From positions 1 through 64,000 of the forward strand of contig NZ_QWGG01000014.1 of NCBI RefSeq assembly GCF_003730195.1: a DNA stretch of 64,000 bases. The letters run 5' to 3'. The translations under genes and the position numbers were made by a program. Numbering within the stretch: position 1 is the stretch's first letter; every line of letters starts with the position of its first letter. The DNA is from Halosimplex salinum (GTDB taxonomy: Archaea; Halobacteriota; Halobacteria; Halobacteriales; Haloarculaceae). Shown one piece after another: positions 43,807 through 52,070 of this stretch. Under the pieces are notes generated by a model, which was not told the origin of the DNA, searched no databases, and saw only the letters and a program-made list of their open reading frames with translations.

Positions 43807-44532
43807 TTACTCGCTGAAGGGCACCCTGTGCGAGAGCGTGATGAGGTGTTCGATATCGCCCAAGATGTAGTCCGAGAGCATCCGCTCCGTATGCTCGAGA
43901 TTACACGGACCAATATCGTCATGGCTGTCCGAACGAGCATGGAGCCATGTTTCCATGATTCCCGGGATGTCGCCGCTATCGACGTAGTCGGTATCTGCAT
44001 CAGTCGGGCGAATCCTCTGGAGATCTAATTCATGAGCATAGTCGTCGAAGAACGTCCGTCGGAGCCCGACCTCTTGGTGCTGGATGAGGTCGTCGAGTCC
44101 AGTCCCATACCCGTAGGCCTCAGCTGCGAAGTCGCCCAAATCCACAGATTCGGCACTCCCGATGACAGTCTTCAGATCGCCAGCGAGCCCATCACCGGCA
44201 GGGCCGTCAGCAGCATAGACGGGTCGCTTTTTCAGCATCGGCAGGTCGAAGAAATCGCCCGCATACGTTACGATCTCGTCCGGTTGGTAGGCCCACAGCT
44301 CACCATTGATCCGTCGTAGTAGATCCAGTTCGGACGCAAGCCCTGGAGCGCGCCGAGTGAGGATCTGCGTTCGGGGTAAGCGACCGCCTGCTTCGGGACC
44401 GTCATACGCGAGTCCGATTGCCGCGAGTTGGAAATCCTCCGAATCCTCCCAGTCAGGATCGTCATCAGGCGTGAGATGCGGGCTGATCGTCTCGATATCG
44501 AGGGCAAGTCGTCTGGTACTACTAGATGACAT
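43807..44532 (-). CDS. RNase H-like 3'-5' exonuclease (PolB-exonuclease type)
   Basis: 241 residues with RRLALDIETISPH (DxE, exonuclease motif I), IVTYAGDFFDLPMLKKR (motif II with FD), and YILGDIEHL (a later Asp). This is the DnaQ-like PolB-exonuclease family that lacks a polymerase domain. It would remove nucleotides from DNA or RNA 3' ends. Convergent with the OB-fold gene; divergent from the next gene. Confidence 0.7.
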   Translation of the reverse strand: MSSSSTRRLALDIETISPHLTPDDDPDWEDSEDFQLAAIGLAYDGPEAGGRLPRTQILTRRAPGLASELDLLRRINGELWAYQPDEIVTYAGDFFDLPMLKKRPVYAADGPAGDGLAGDLKTVIGSAESVDLGDFAAEAYGYGTGLDDLIQHQEVGLRRTFFDDYAHELDLQRIRPTDADTDYVDSGDIPGIMETWLHARSDSHDDIGPCNLEHTERMLSDYILGDIEHLITLSHRVPFSE

Positions 44533-44640
44533 AGCGAATTGTCCAAGTCTGGATATTTAAATCGAAGTGAAGCGTCTGGCTTCAGCTCTCGGTGTTCCCG
44601 GTCGTGAATACTTTTGCGAGGTAGACTTGATAAGAGAAGT

Positions 44641-45402
44641 ATGAATCAGGCAGACGTCTCCTGGCCAACAGCCCCCACTGGAATAGCCCCTGTGGGTCGG
44701 GTCTCTGATCCGGAACTACGAGAGCTCGCCAGATTGCTCCAGGAAGACAGTACATCGCAGTGGTTCGAGCTGGTGAAGCCGCCGAAGAACCCGCATCCGA
44801 CAGTCACCAAGTTGCCGGACTACGACCACGAAGAAGAGCTAGCCGCGGTTCCGGAAGAACCAACGGAGAGCTACCGACAGCAGGCTCTTGAGTACGTCGA
44901 GGGCGTCATCGAAGCCAGGGACTCGGTGCGGCCGGATTCACTCCAGTCAGTATCTGAACTTCCAGATGGAATCAGTCGTTCAACCTCCCGTCAGTGGGTC
45001 TGGTACCATACGACCGACAGCATCCAGGAACGGACAGATGACCGGCCACGGTCGTTGGCTGAAACGACTGACCACGGAAAATATCTGTTCTTCACACCAG
45101 ATGAAACGGGCATCCTCGAGGACATCATCGTCGAGCAATTTCAGTCTCGACCGTTCGACTCTGCGAAGGTCCCGACGATTCCGAACAGAAAACCGGATGC
45201 AGTCCTCTGCCTCTATTATTCGGACGACCGGTATCGAGCCGATCTTCGAGAGACGTATCAGAACGAGCCGGAAGACGACACCTACGGGGTTGCGTCCCCC
45301 TACGATCCAGAGCAGCCCATCATCAAACCGCGAGGATTCAAAACCGACTCTGCAACGCGGCGAAATGAGTACTCTAACGAATTCAGGCAAGAATCAGAGT
45401 AA
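44641..45402 (+). CDS. hypothetical protein
   Basis: 253 residues from ATG 44641 (MNQADVSWPTAPTG). Acidic and mostly helical. The middle carries WVWYHTTDSIQERTDD and GKYLFFTPDETGILEDIIVEQF, possibly beta-rich. No family motif. It overlaps the convergent gene at 45394-45402 at the stop codons. Confidence 0.5.
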   Translation: MNQADVSWPTAPTGIAPVGRVSDPELRELARLLQEDSTSQWFELVKPPKNPHPTVTKLPDYDHEEELAAVPEEPTESYRQQALEYVEGVIEARDSVRPDSLQSVSELPDGISRSTSRQWVWYHTTDSIQERTDDRPRSLAETTDHGKYLFFTPDETGILEDIIVEQFQSRPFDSAKVPTIPNRKPDAVLCLYYSDDRYRADLRETYQNEPEDDTYGVASPYDPEQPIIKPRGFKTDSATRRNEYSNEFRQESE

Positions 45403-45987
45403 GCCTTGCTCGATGAGTTTCTCCCTGGCCTGTCGGACATTCTTTCGCACCGCTTCAGGGTGGACATCACGTTGGGATGCCCATTCTTTCGGGGCATTCC
45501 CCAGCTCTTCCGTCATCCAATAGTCGAGGATTTCAGGTGGGGTGAGGCCATCCTCTGCCAGCTCTTGGAACCACCAGGACAGGACTAGTCTCGATCGCCG
45601 CCAGACCTCGATATCTTGAATCGGTACGACGAGATATGAGTGATGCCCCTCCAATTCATGAGAGTGCCCGCTGGACGTGAGAAGGTCATGTGCGCGGATG
45701 GAATGCCACTCTTTCGCTGCAGTCGCCTCGTCCTCCTCAACATCGATCGATTCGAAAATGGTTGACCACTCAGGGTCAGGTATAGCGAAGACGAAGTCAC
45801 TCGGTGGATTCTGGAATGCTAGCTCGACCGTCGATGAAGAATTGCGCCACGCCTTCTCGAAGTAATCATCGATAACGGTCACGTCGGCAATCCGTTCCAA
45901 GAGTTCCGTAAGGCGCGACGTTGACACGGTGGTCTCGGCAGCAACCTGCTGAATTCGCCCTCGATGAACACGTCGTTCCTGAGCCAT
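45394..45987 (-). CDS. hypothetical protein with C-terminal sigma-region-4-like helix-turn-helix
   Basis: 197 residues from ATG 45987 (Met at 45993 also possible). The C-terminal part (TPPEILDYWMTEELGNAPKEWASQRDVHPEAVRKNVRQAREKL) resembles the helix-turn-helix of sigma-factor region 4 or of Tox/HTH regulators. The N-terminal part is a mixed fold without a signature. A TATA box lies about 20-30 bases upstream on the minus strand. Confidence 0.5.
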   Translation of the reverse strand: MAQERRVHRGRIQQVAAETTVSTSRLTELLERIADVTVIDDYFEKAWRNSSSTVELAFQNPPSDFVFAIPDPEWSTIFESIDVEEDEATAAKEWHSIRAHDLLTSSGHSHELEGHHSYLVVPIQDIEVWRRSRLVLSWWFQELAEDGLTPPEILDYWMTEELGNAPKEWASQRDVHPEAVRKNVRQAREKLIEQGLL

Positions 45988-46005
45988 ACCCAACCTCTTG
46001 TTTGG

Positions 46006-46019
46006 AAATACTTATAATC
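46006..46019 (-). promoter_or_regulatory. TATA-like box
   Basis: On the minus strand GGATTATAAGTA (around 46008-46017) precedes the ATG at 45987 by about 22-28 bases, giving a near-leaderless transcript. Confidence 0.5.
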
Positions 46020-46049
46020 CCGCCACAAAACAACTTGTAGTTTGTTATT

Positions 46050-46069
46050 GGCCCCCGAGGGGTGGGGCC
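46050..46069 (+). promoter_or_regulatory. GGGTG-loop hairpin leader, copy 2
   Basis: Stem GGCCCC/GGGGCC with loop CGAGGGGT, 35 bases before the TFB ATG at 46105; a GAGGTGAG ribosome-binding site sits between hairpin and ATG. Confidence 0.6.
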
Positions 46070-46104
46070 CTCAGAAGGAGGTGTCCCAGACAGAGGTGAG
46101 TTCA

Positions 46105-47049
46105 ATGGCAACCAGAGACATCTACGAGAGCGGATTCGACGAAGACGTCCGAACGGAATCGAGTGCGAACCAATGCCCCGAGTGCGACGGCCGAGTCACC
46201 ACGAACGCGGTCGAAACGGTCTGCGAGGACTGTGGCCTGGTCATCGACGAACAGCGTATCGATCACGGGCCGGAGTGGCGGGCGTACGACGACGAGGAGT
46301 GTAAACGAACGGGCGCTCCACTCACTGCCGCCCGCCACGATCGCGGCCTGTCAACGGAGATCGGTCGCGGCACCGACGCGAAGGGGAATGAGATCTCTGG
46401 GCAGAAGCGACGACGACTCGCGCGGATGCGCCGTGAGCAGACCCGGGGTCGCTGGCGGTCGAAAGCGGAACGGAATCTCGCCCACGGATTGGGCGAAGTG
46501 CGTCGGTTGGCGAGTGCGCTCGAACTCTCCGATTCGGTCCGCGACCAGGCGTGTCAGCTCTTCCGGAGCGCCCAGAACGAGGATCTGCTTCGTGGCAGAT
46601 CCATCGAAGCCATCGCCGCGGCTAGCGTGTACGGGGCCTGCCGGTGTAACGGTCGAGCAGTGATACTCGATGAGGTCGCTGATACAGCACGCGTCGAACT
46701 GTCTCGAGTGAGAAACGCGTACAAAACGCTGAATACAGAATTAGGACTTCCTACCCCACCGAGGAGACCGCAGTCGTTCATTCCGCGCTTCGCGTCAGAA
46801 TTGGACGTCTCTGACACGGTCCGACAGCGGGCGTTTGAACTCGCAAAGAGCGCTGAAGAGACAATTATCTCGAACGGATGCCAACCGACAGGTGTCGCAG
46901 CGGCCTGCCTCTATAAGGCTGCTCGGGAGCAGGGACAATTTCTCACGCAGACAGATCTCGCAGAGGTGGCGGAGACAACGCCGGTAACGATACGTACACG
47001 ATGGAACGAACTAGAGGAGGTCGACGATTCGAAGTCAGCCCCCGCGTAG
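46105..47049 (+). CDS. tfb: transcription initiation factor TFB
   Basis: 314 residues from ATG 46105 (MATRDIYESGFDEDV). N-terminal zinc ribbon CPEC ... CEDC, B-finger region, then two cyclin-like repeats (SIEAIAAASVYGACRCNGRAVILDEVADTARV and QPTGVAAACLYKAAREQGQFLTQTDLAEVAETT). TFB recruits RNA polymerase to TATA-bound TBP. Haloarchaea carry several TFBs with different promoter preferences; a plasmid-borne copy could favour the element's own promoters. It has a leader hairpin of the GGGTG class. Confidence 0.9.
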   Translation: MATRDIYESGFDEDVRTESSANQCPECDGRVTTNAVETVCEDCGLVIDEQRIDHGPEWRAYDDEECKRTGAPLTAARHDRGLSTEIGRGTDAKGNEISGQKRRRLARMRREQTRGRWRSKAERNLAHGLGEVRRLASALELSDSVRDQACQLFRSAQNEDLLRGRSIEAIAAASVYGACRCNGRAVILDEVADTARVELSRVRNAYKTLNTELGLPTPPRRPQSFIPRFASELDVSDTVRQRAFELAKSAEETIISNGCQPTGVAAACLYKAAREQGQFLTQTDLAEVAETTPVTIRTRWNELEEVDDSKSAPA

Positions 47050-47071
47050 CGCAGAGGCTCTGAAACCTTGG

Positions 47072-47305
47072 TTAATCGTCGAAGGCATTCACCAAATACT
47101 GACCGTTCTGGGTAAGTCGATAGATCTTCTTCCCATCGCGTTCCTCCGCTACTTCGATCATCCCTGCCTCCTGTAGTTCGCCGAGATGGGTGTAGATATA
47201 CCCATGACTCAGGTTCAGTTCAGCGGCAAGCCCATAGCCGTGAAGTGGTTCAGAACGTAGCTGTCGGAGGATATCCAATTTGGTATCGCTGATGAGACCG
47301 CCCAT
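47072..47305 (-). CDS. winged-helix regulator (PadR/MarR-like)
   Basis: 77 residues from ATG 47305 (MGGLISDTKLDILRQL); Met 47311 is also possible. The winged helix is clear: SEPLHGYGLAAELNLSHGYIYTHLGELQEAGMIEVAE, with DGKKIYRLTQNGQYL as the wing. It is divergent from a HalOD1-DUF7504-like gene, and GACCGGTC palindromes sit between them. Likely represses both. Confidence 0.7.
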   Translation of the reverse strand: MGGLISDTKLDILRQLRSEPLHGYGLAAELNLSHGYIYTHLGELQEAGMIEVAEERDGKKIYRLTQNGQYLVNAFDD

Positions 47306-47319
47306 TATCACAGGGTATT

Positions 47320-47446
47320 CTGACCGGTCTGGGGAAACTCATAGAATAGAAATCTCTGACCGGTCAGAAAGAGCAAACAAGTCAAAAGACCTATTGGACC
47401 GGGAGAATTGGAATCTATGTACTACCCCAAATTACGTTCCCGGTCC
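47320..47446. promoter_or_regulatory. GACCGGTC operator cluster between divergent genes
   Basis: Two palindromes: GACCGGTC at 47322-47329 and the extended TCTGACCGGTCAGA at 47355-47368 (centres 36 bases apart). A related inverted repeat, GGACCGGGA (47396-47404) with TCCCGGTCC (47438-47446), lies nearer the downstream ATG. Likely binding sites for the adjacent winged-helix protein. Confidence 0.6.
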
Positions 47447-47494
47447 ACCGAACAGACCCCAGCGGGAGAATCGTACTCAACGGTGTAACTATCA

Positions 47495-48358
47495 ATGGGA
47501 CCAAACAACGAGACCAACCCCCCATCCTTCAACTACGGAGATAGTCCGAGTACAGGAGTGATTCGAGCAGTGGCATGGTTCAAAGGTGTTGAACCGACCG
47601 CGCTCACGCCATTACAAGACGTAATCGATGTAGACGCATTGGACGCCCTGTTCAACCAGCCAGAGGAGACAGATCTCTCGGTGTCGTTCGAATACGATGA
47701 GTGTGTAGTAGAGGTTACTAACGATGGCACAATCACGATCCAGGGGGCATCGGACGCCGGGTCAAGAGAACTTGACCAAGAGACAAACGTGCTGTTTCTC
47801 GCGCCAAGCAGCAGTCACTCCGAAGAGGAGGGATGCGACGACTTGTTGTCCGCCGTCCCGACCAGTCGGGCAAACGTGCTCGGGGTAACGTACGAGTCTC
47901 CAGGCACGAACCGACTCAGCACATGGGAGTTCGAGGAAGAGACCCCCGCACGTATTTCACTCATCAATGTTGGAGACTTCACACGATCATCTGCCTCACG
48001 GCCTTCCAAGAATGCGCATCCACCTGAACGGATAGAGGTTAACACCGTTCTCGACCCATCGGATCTGACAACCCTCGGAATACGAATTAGTGAACAGCTT
48101 TCGGAGTGGGGAAGTACCGATGAGCAACCCGTTGTCTGCTTCCATTCACTCACAGATCTTCTCGAAGCCACAGAACTCAATCGGGCGTTCAGATTTCTCC
48201 ATCTCCTTACCAGGCGTCTCTCGTCGGCAGGAGCGATAGCGCACTTCCATCTAGATCCCGAAGCGTGTGACGAGAAGACGGTTGAGACCCTCCGACCGTT
48301 ATTCGATGCCGTTCTCGAAATTGACGAGGACGGAACGTGGTCGATGTGCGTGCAATAG
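47495..48358 (+). CDS. HalOD1 plus DUF7504/RecA-like signalling protein
   Basis: 287 residues from ATG 47495. Residues 15-85 are a HalOD1 domain (STGVIRAVAWFKGVEPTALTPLQDVIDVDALDALF...). The rest resembles haloarchaeal DUF7504, a KaiC/RecA-like fold: TNVLFLAPSSSHSEEEGC, RANVLGVTYES, RISLINVGDF, QPVVCFHSLTDLLEATELNRAFRFLHLLTRRL. The typical P-loop is absent, so ATP binding is doubtful. Divergent from the winged-helix gene through the GACCGGTC operators. Confidence 0.65.
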   Translation: MGPNNETNPPSFNYGDSPSTGVIRAVAWFKGVEPTALTPLQDVIDVDALDALFNQPEETDLSVSFEYDECVVEVTNDGTITIQGASDAGSRELDQETNVLFLAPSSSHSEEEGCDDLLSAVPTSRANVLGVTYESPGTNRLSTWEFEEETPARISLINVGDFTRSSASRPSKNAHPPERIEVNTVLDPSDLTTLGIRISEQLSEWGSTDEQPVVCFHSLTDLLEATELNRAFRFLHLLTRRLSSAGAIAHFHLDPEACDEKTVETLRPLFDAVLEIDEDGTWSMCVQ

Positions 48359-48492
48359 AGAACTACCACCGACTTTCTCCAATTGCCGTGCGAGGGGCTA
48401 GTTACCTTCAGCGGAGGCGTCATTCCTGAATACAACACCGGTCAAAGAGGATTGTCACCCCCTCAGGTTGAAGTACCATTACGGACGAATCC

Positions 48493-49383
48493 ATGAGCCA
48501 ATCGATGAACAACTACACTGATTTCGAAGAACTCAGACCGATCGGCGAAGCATCGCATATTCCGGATGAGAAACTTAGCGAATGCGGTGACAGTGCAGCC
48601 CATCGGCAGCGCGTTGCCACAACCGAGAAAGGGTATCCGAGCGACACGACTGAATCAAACACGGAGTGCCGGTCCTGTGGGGCGTCAGTCCCAGACGGCC
48701 AGACGAAATGCCGGTTCTGTCTCACCAACCATCTCGGAAGTGACGCGACCGGGACGGACGAGACAGCGTCGACGACGTGCCTCGGCATCGTCCACCTGGT
48801 CGTCGAGTCGACCACGTTCTACGGCGCCGTGGCGAAGGGCGGCGCCGCGGCGAACCTCCTCTCTGCCAACAAGGCGGAGCCGGCCGTCGACGACTACACG
48901 CTCATCTACGATCTCGACGAGGCACCGGCGCGCCAGCTGGCCGAGCAATGGCCCTCACTCCCCGACGCGGTACAGGTGTCGGCAGAGGAGGGAGAGCGGC
49001 TTCTCAGTGCCGCCCGTCACCGGACTGGGTGGCACGGGCAGGGAGCGTCGGAGCGTCCGGGGCAGGGCCCGACGCGGCTCTACGACCAGCGTGGGGACGG
49101 CATCCGCGACGCGTCGCGTCTCGACGCGGTCCTCGACGACGCCGACGACGCGGTGTGGCTGGTTCCAGCGATGGCGCTGACCGAATCTACTGGCGAAGCT
49201 GGGGCTGATCGGCAGGAGTCGTCGGTACCGACGACTCAGGAACTCGACTGTCAAAACTGTGGACGGGCGACCGACCATCGGTTCAAGACCCACGAGTCGG
49301 TCCCGGATGAGGCGTGGACGGGACAACCGATCTGGGAGTGCCGGGTGTGTGGCTCGGCTCGCTACGGCCCCAATCTCGAGTAA
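48493..49383 (+). CDS. zinc-finger hypothetical protein of plasmid type
   Basis: 296 residues. Two zinc sites: CRSCGASVPDGQTKCRFC in the first third and CQNCGRATDH ... CRVCGSARYG at the C-terminus. The middle is acidic and alpha/beta (TCLGIVHLVVESTTFYGAVAKGG). No enzymatic motif recognised. Site C lies 20 bases after its stop. Confidence 0.55.
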   Translation: MSQSMNNYTDFEELRPIGEASHIPDEKLSECGDSAAHRQRVATTEKGYPSDTTESNTECRSCGASVPDGQTKCRFCLTNHLGSDATGTDETASTTCLGIVHLVVESTTFYGAVAKGGAAANLLSANKAEPAVDDYTLIYDLDEAPARQLAEQWPSLPDAVQVSAEEGERLLSAARHRTGWHGQGASERPGQGPTRLYDQRGDGIRDASRLDAVLDDADDAVWLVPAMALTESTGEAGADRQESSVPTTQELDCQNCGRATDHRFKTHESVPDEAWTGQPIWECRVCGSARYGPNLE

Positions 49384-49402
49384 GGCCAGTGCTAGGCATC
49401 GA

Positions 49403-49510
49403 TTAACCAACCGCCTGCGAGTACCGTCGAGGTTCGTTCGTCCGACCAGGAGGTCGATCTCGTCGAGGATGAAGAACCGCCTGCGAGTACCGTCGAGGTT
49501 CGTTGGTTAA
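49403..49510. repeat. palindromic site C with an internal 30-base duplication
   Basis: Outer arms TTAACCAAC (49403-49411) and GTTGGTTAA (49502-49510). Inside, the same roughly 30-base sequence (starts AACCGCCTGCG) occurs twice, 66 bases apart, at about 49409-49438 and 49475-49504. Each copy keeps a 24-base core next to one intact arm, so this looks like a tandem duplication of a single site. Confidence 0.7.
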
Positions 49511-49560
49511 GACTGGGATCTCCTGCAAGCCCGACGCCAGTCTCGATGGTGGGTCTTTCC

Positions 49561-49582
49561 GCGCCGGCGAGCGGTGAGGCGC
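49561..49582 (+). promoter_or_regulatory. GGGTG-loop hairpin leader, variant
   Basis: GCGCC/GGCGC stem with a GCGGTGA-containing loop, six bases before the ATG at 49588. A weaker member of the class. Confidence 0.4.
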
Positions 49583-49587
49583 TTCCA

Positions 49588-49776
49588 ATGGAGCAAGAGT
49601 TCAAACAGGGCTACCGGATGCATCGTGTACTCAGCAATCTCAACCGACTCGACGTCGACCGATTAGACGACGCGGATCGAGAGCGAGTCGAGACCGCGAG
49701 AGACCTCCTGGAAGAGGTGAGCCTTCTCACGCGGCCGGGCGACGGAGCCGGGGCGGACGCCCACGCAGACTCCTAA
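49588..49776 (+). CDS. small acidic helical protein
   Basis: 62 residues from ATG 49588 (MEQEFKQGYRMHRVLSNL). Two helices then an acidic tail. No family recognised. Preceded by a hairpin leader variant. Confidence 0.55.
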   Translation: MEQEFKQGYRMHRVLSNLNRLDVDRLDDADRERVETARDLLEEVSLLTRPGDGAGADAHADS

Positions 49777-49825
49777 CTGGAGTCGCCGGCCACGCCTCGG
49801 GAGGCACCTCTCGCATCGGTTTATC

Positions 49826-49848
49826 GCCCCCGACAGGGGTGCGGGGGC
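49826..49848 (+). promoter_or_regulatory. GGGTG-loop hairpin leader, copy 3
   Basis: Seven-base stem GCCCCCG/CGGGGGC with loop ACAGGGGTG, ending 19 bases before the ATG at 49868. The clearest member of the class. Confidence 0.65.
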
Positions 49849-49867
49849 GACCCCGTGAAGTCCAGAT

Positions 49868-50248
49868 ATGGCGACACTGCAAGCTGCGACGACGTCGACC
49901 GGCGCGATCGTATCGGATCCGCAGGCTGTCCGCGAGCTCTGTGAGAGCTACTGCTTCGGGACGCTCGACTGGGAGGTCACTGAAGACGGAGAGCTCACCA
50001 TCTGGGGGTATGACGACTTCGAGGTGTACGAGGCGCGGGAGAACGGCCTGCCGGACTATGAGGGCGGGATCGTGACCCACGAATTCCTGCGAGAACTCGC
50101 CGACCACCTCGAAGCCGACGAAGTGTTCGATATCCAGACGGCGGGGTTCACCAAGTGCCGCTTCCCCGTGCTGGCGAAGCGGTACGTCGTTCGCGACGGC
50201 GAAGTCCTCCACGCGGACCTCAGTTCCCCCGACCCGATCGACGAGTAG
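49868..50248 (+). CDS. hypothetical protein
   Basis: 126 residues. Acidic, mixed alpha/beta (TGAIVSDPQAVRELCESYCFGTLDWEV ... FDIQTAGFTKCRFPVL). No family recognised. Typical of the small genes that follow GGGTG leader hairpins here. Confidence 0.55.
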   Translation: MATLQAATTSTGAIVSDPQAVRELCESYCFGTLDWEVTEDGELTIWGYDDFEVYEARENGLPDYEGGIVTHEFLRELADHLEADEVFDIQTAGFTKCRFPVLAKRYVVRDGEVLHADLSSPDPIDE

Positions 50249-50259
50249 GGTTGTTCGTC

Positions 50260-50278
50260 CCCCGGGAGGGGTGCGGGG
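50260..50278 (+). promoter_or_regulatory. GGGTG-loop hairpin leader, copy 4
   Basis: CCCCG/CGGGG stem with loop GGAGGGGTG, 37 bases before the ATG at 50316; a GAGGTGAT ribosome-binding site follows. Confidence 0.55.
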
Positions 50279-50315
50279 CGATCCATTCGCGGTCGCCCCG
50301 TGAGGTGATTGCTCA

Positions 50316-50978
50316 ATGGGACACCGCGCACTCGTTGCGTACGAACACACAGACGGACAGTACACGCTCCACTACAGCCACTGGGGCGCAGCAAACCTGA
50401 AGCTCAAGCACCGAATCTCGGCTGAGGCGCCATTCGGTGGCGACGACACCGACTCCAAGTGGGCGAAACAGCTCCTCGCAGAGCTGGCCGATGGCCTCGA
50501 GGCAGATGCCGTCGACGGCTACCTCGCTGGCGAGGATCGACCGTCGACGGTCGTCGAGCCGAAGCCCCGCGCCACCGGGCTCACCCTGGACGAGATCGTC
50601 GCTGACCACCTCGACTACCTCCACCACGAGGCGTTCTTCGTGGTGTCGACGACGTTCGAGGCGACCGCCTATCGGACGCTGTGGTTCGGGCTCCAGTACG
50701 ACTCGGAGACAGCCGAACAGGGAGAGACGGTCGGGAACGGCGCGCTCGCGACGGTGCGCTGGTACGACGGCGAGCCGGTCGGCGACGGCCACCTGCAGGG
50801 GCAGTTCGCGGCCCTCAAAGACGTCGTCGGCGACATGCTCGACAAGGGCGTCTTCACGCCGTCGACGGCGAGGCAGTACCTGAAACGGAAGCTGGCCGAG
50901 CGGGTCGGAGACCGACAAGAGCTGCTCATTCCGACCGGGGAATCACCCTTCGAGAAGGCGAGCCTGAACCACTCCTAG
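50316..50978 (+). CDS. DUF6735-like hypothetical protein
   Basis: 220 residues beginning MGHRALVAYEHTDGQYTLHYSHWGAANLKL, the start of haloarchaeal proteins I recall as DUF6735 (family name from recall, not checked). Alpha/beta and acidic; no catalytic motif seen. The gene is isolated, with a GGGTG leader. Confidence 0.6.
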   Translation: MGHRALVAYEHTDGQYTLHYSHWGAANLKLKHRISAEAPFGGDDTDSKWAKQLLAELADGLEADAVDGYLAGEDRPSTVVEPKPRATGLTLDEIVADHLDYLHHEAFFVVSTTFEATAYRTLWFGLQYDSETAEQGETVGNGALATVRWYDGEPVGDGHLQGQFAALKDVVGDMLDKGVFTPSTARQYLKRKLAERVGDRQELLIPTGESPFEKASLNHS

Positions 50979-51052
50979 TTCGATCTGCTTCGTGGCAGCT
51001 CCTGTTTTTCAGAGGCCGGAATGGGTGAGCCCCGCCATAGGCTCGTGATTCG

Positions 51053-51469
51053 ATGACCTCAGACGACGACCCGTTTCACGACTGCGAGTTGGATCCCGAG
51101 GCGATCCTCGGAACACACACCTTCGAAGACGTCCTGTTCACCGACGAGACGGAAACCCCGGTGAACGTGCTCACCGGCGAGACACCGGCACATTCGCAAG
51201 CAACCGTCGAGGAAGCGAAGGAGTTCGCTGCGAGTATCGACACGGAGACGCCCCAGATCGCGCTTCCGGCTTCCGTCGAGTCGCAGGTCGAAACACAAAG
51301 CAAGCCCTACACGGCGGCCGCATTCTTCCACTTCAAGGCGACTGGCTCGCTCGAACGCCACCGTGCTTACCACGCCGCTTACGAGGCGGACGCGTTCGCC
51401 GTCGACTGCGAGGCCGACTACGAATCGGGCGACCTGACCATCACTGTCGAACGAACGGACGAAGCCTGA
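51053..51469 (+). CDS. hypothetical acidic protein
   Basis: 138 residues with no family motif. The sequence is acidic (DDDPFHDCELDPEAILG) with a helical centre (PYTAAAFFHFKATGSLERHRAYHAAYEADAF). A weaker hairpin leader precedes it near 51013-51030, with the core GGAATGGGTG. Confidence 0.5.
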   Translation: MTSDDDPFHDCELDPEAILGTHTFEDVLFTDETETPVNVLTGETPAHSQATVEEAKEFAASIDTETPQIALPASVESQVETQSKPYTAAAFFHFKATGSLERHRAYHAAYEADAFAVDCEADYESGDLTITVERTDEA

Positions 51470-51499
51470 GAATCCGCCGTCACGAGGTGAGTTTTTCGA

Positions 51500-51522
51500 G
51501 CGCCGGCGATGGGTGCCGGCGC
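51500..51522 (+). promoter_or_regulatory. GGGTG-loop hairpin leader, copy 5
   Basis: Perfect eight-base stem GCGCCGGC/GCCGGCGC with loop GATGGGT, preceded by TTTTT and a GAGGTGAG motif. 54 bases before the ATG at 51577. Confidence 0.6.
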
Positions 51523-51576
51523 AGCCGGGAGAGCGAGCAACGATCCCCGGAGCGTCGGCGTTTCGAGGTGTTCAAG

Positions 51577-52068
51577 ATGCATATGGTGATTTACGCACTG
51601 GTAGAGGCATCGACGCACGACGACGCCCTGGCCACCGGAAAGTCGGTGTTCGACCGCCTGGTCGGCGCGGACCCACACACCGGCGCCGTCTTCGATTACT
51701 ACGTCACGTTCGATCGGGAGGACACGTCCGTTGCGGGGAAGGCGCGATGGGGTGAGCTCCCGATCGCGGTTCCTGTCGACTCCGACGACGGCCAGGATCT
51801 CCTCGAGCGTGGGTGGGAGGCGACGAAGGAAGAGTTCGAGCGCAACCTTGTTCGGGTGAAAGAGGCCATCGACGAGCTCTCCGACGAGGATATTATGCGC
51901 GACGAGGACCTCGCCCGGCACGCCTTCCACCAGATCGGTGCGTACGACGGCCCGACGATCTTCCTGTACACCGAACACGGAACCGGCATTCGCCACCGTG
52001 GACAGCTGGACCGACTCCTCAAGAAGAGTGAAGAGCTCTGGATCGTACCCGCTGACGTCCACTTCTGA
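51577..52068 (+). CDS. hypothetical protein
   Basis: 163 residues from ATG 51577 (MHMVIYALVEASTHDDALATG). Mixed alpha/beta: an opening strand, a helix, then GAVFDYYVTFDREDTSVAGKARW. No family recognised. It stops two bases before the next gene. Confidence 0.55.
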   Translation: MHMVIYALVEASTHDDALATGKSVFDRLVGADPHTGAVFDYYVTFDREDTSVAGKARWGELPIAVPVDSDDGQDLLERGWEATKEEFERNLVRVKEAIDELSDEDIMRDEDLARHAFHQIGAYDGPTIFLYTEHGTGIRHRGQLDRLLKKSEELWIVPADVHF

Positions 52069-52070
52069 AT

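Noticed and set aside
49403-49510. Two-repeat CRISPR array
   Set aside because: Only two repeats with one spacer, no cas genes, and the outer arms match a palindromic site found elsewhere; a duplicated site explains it better.
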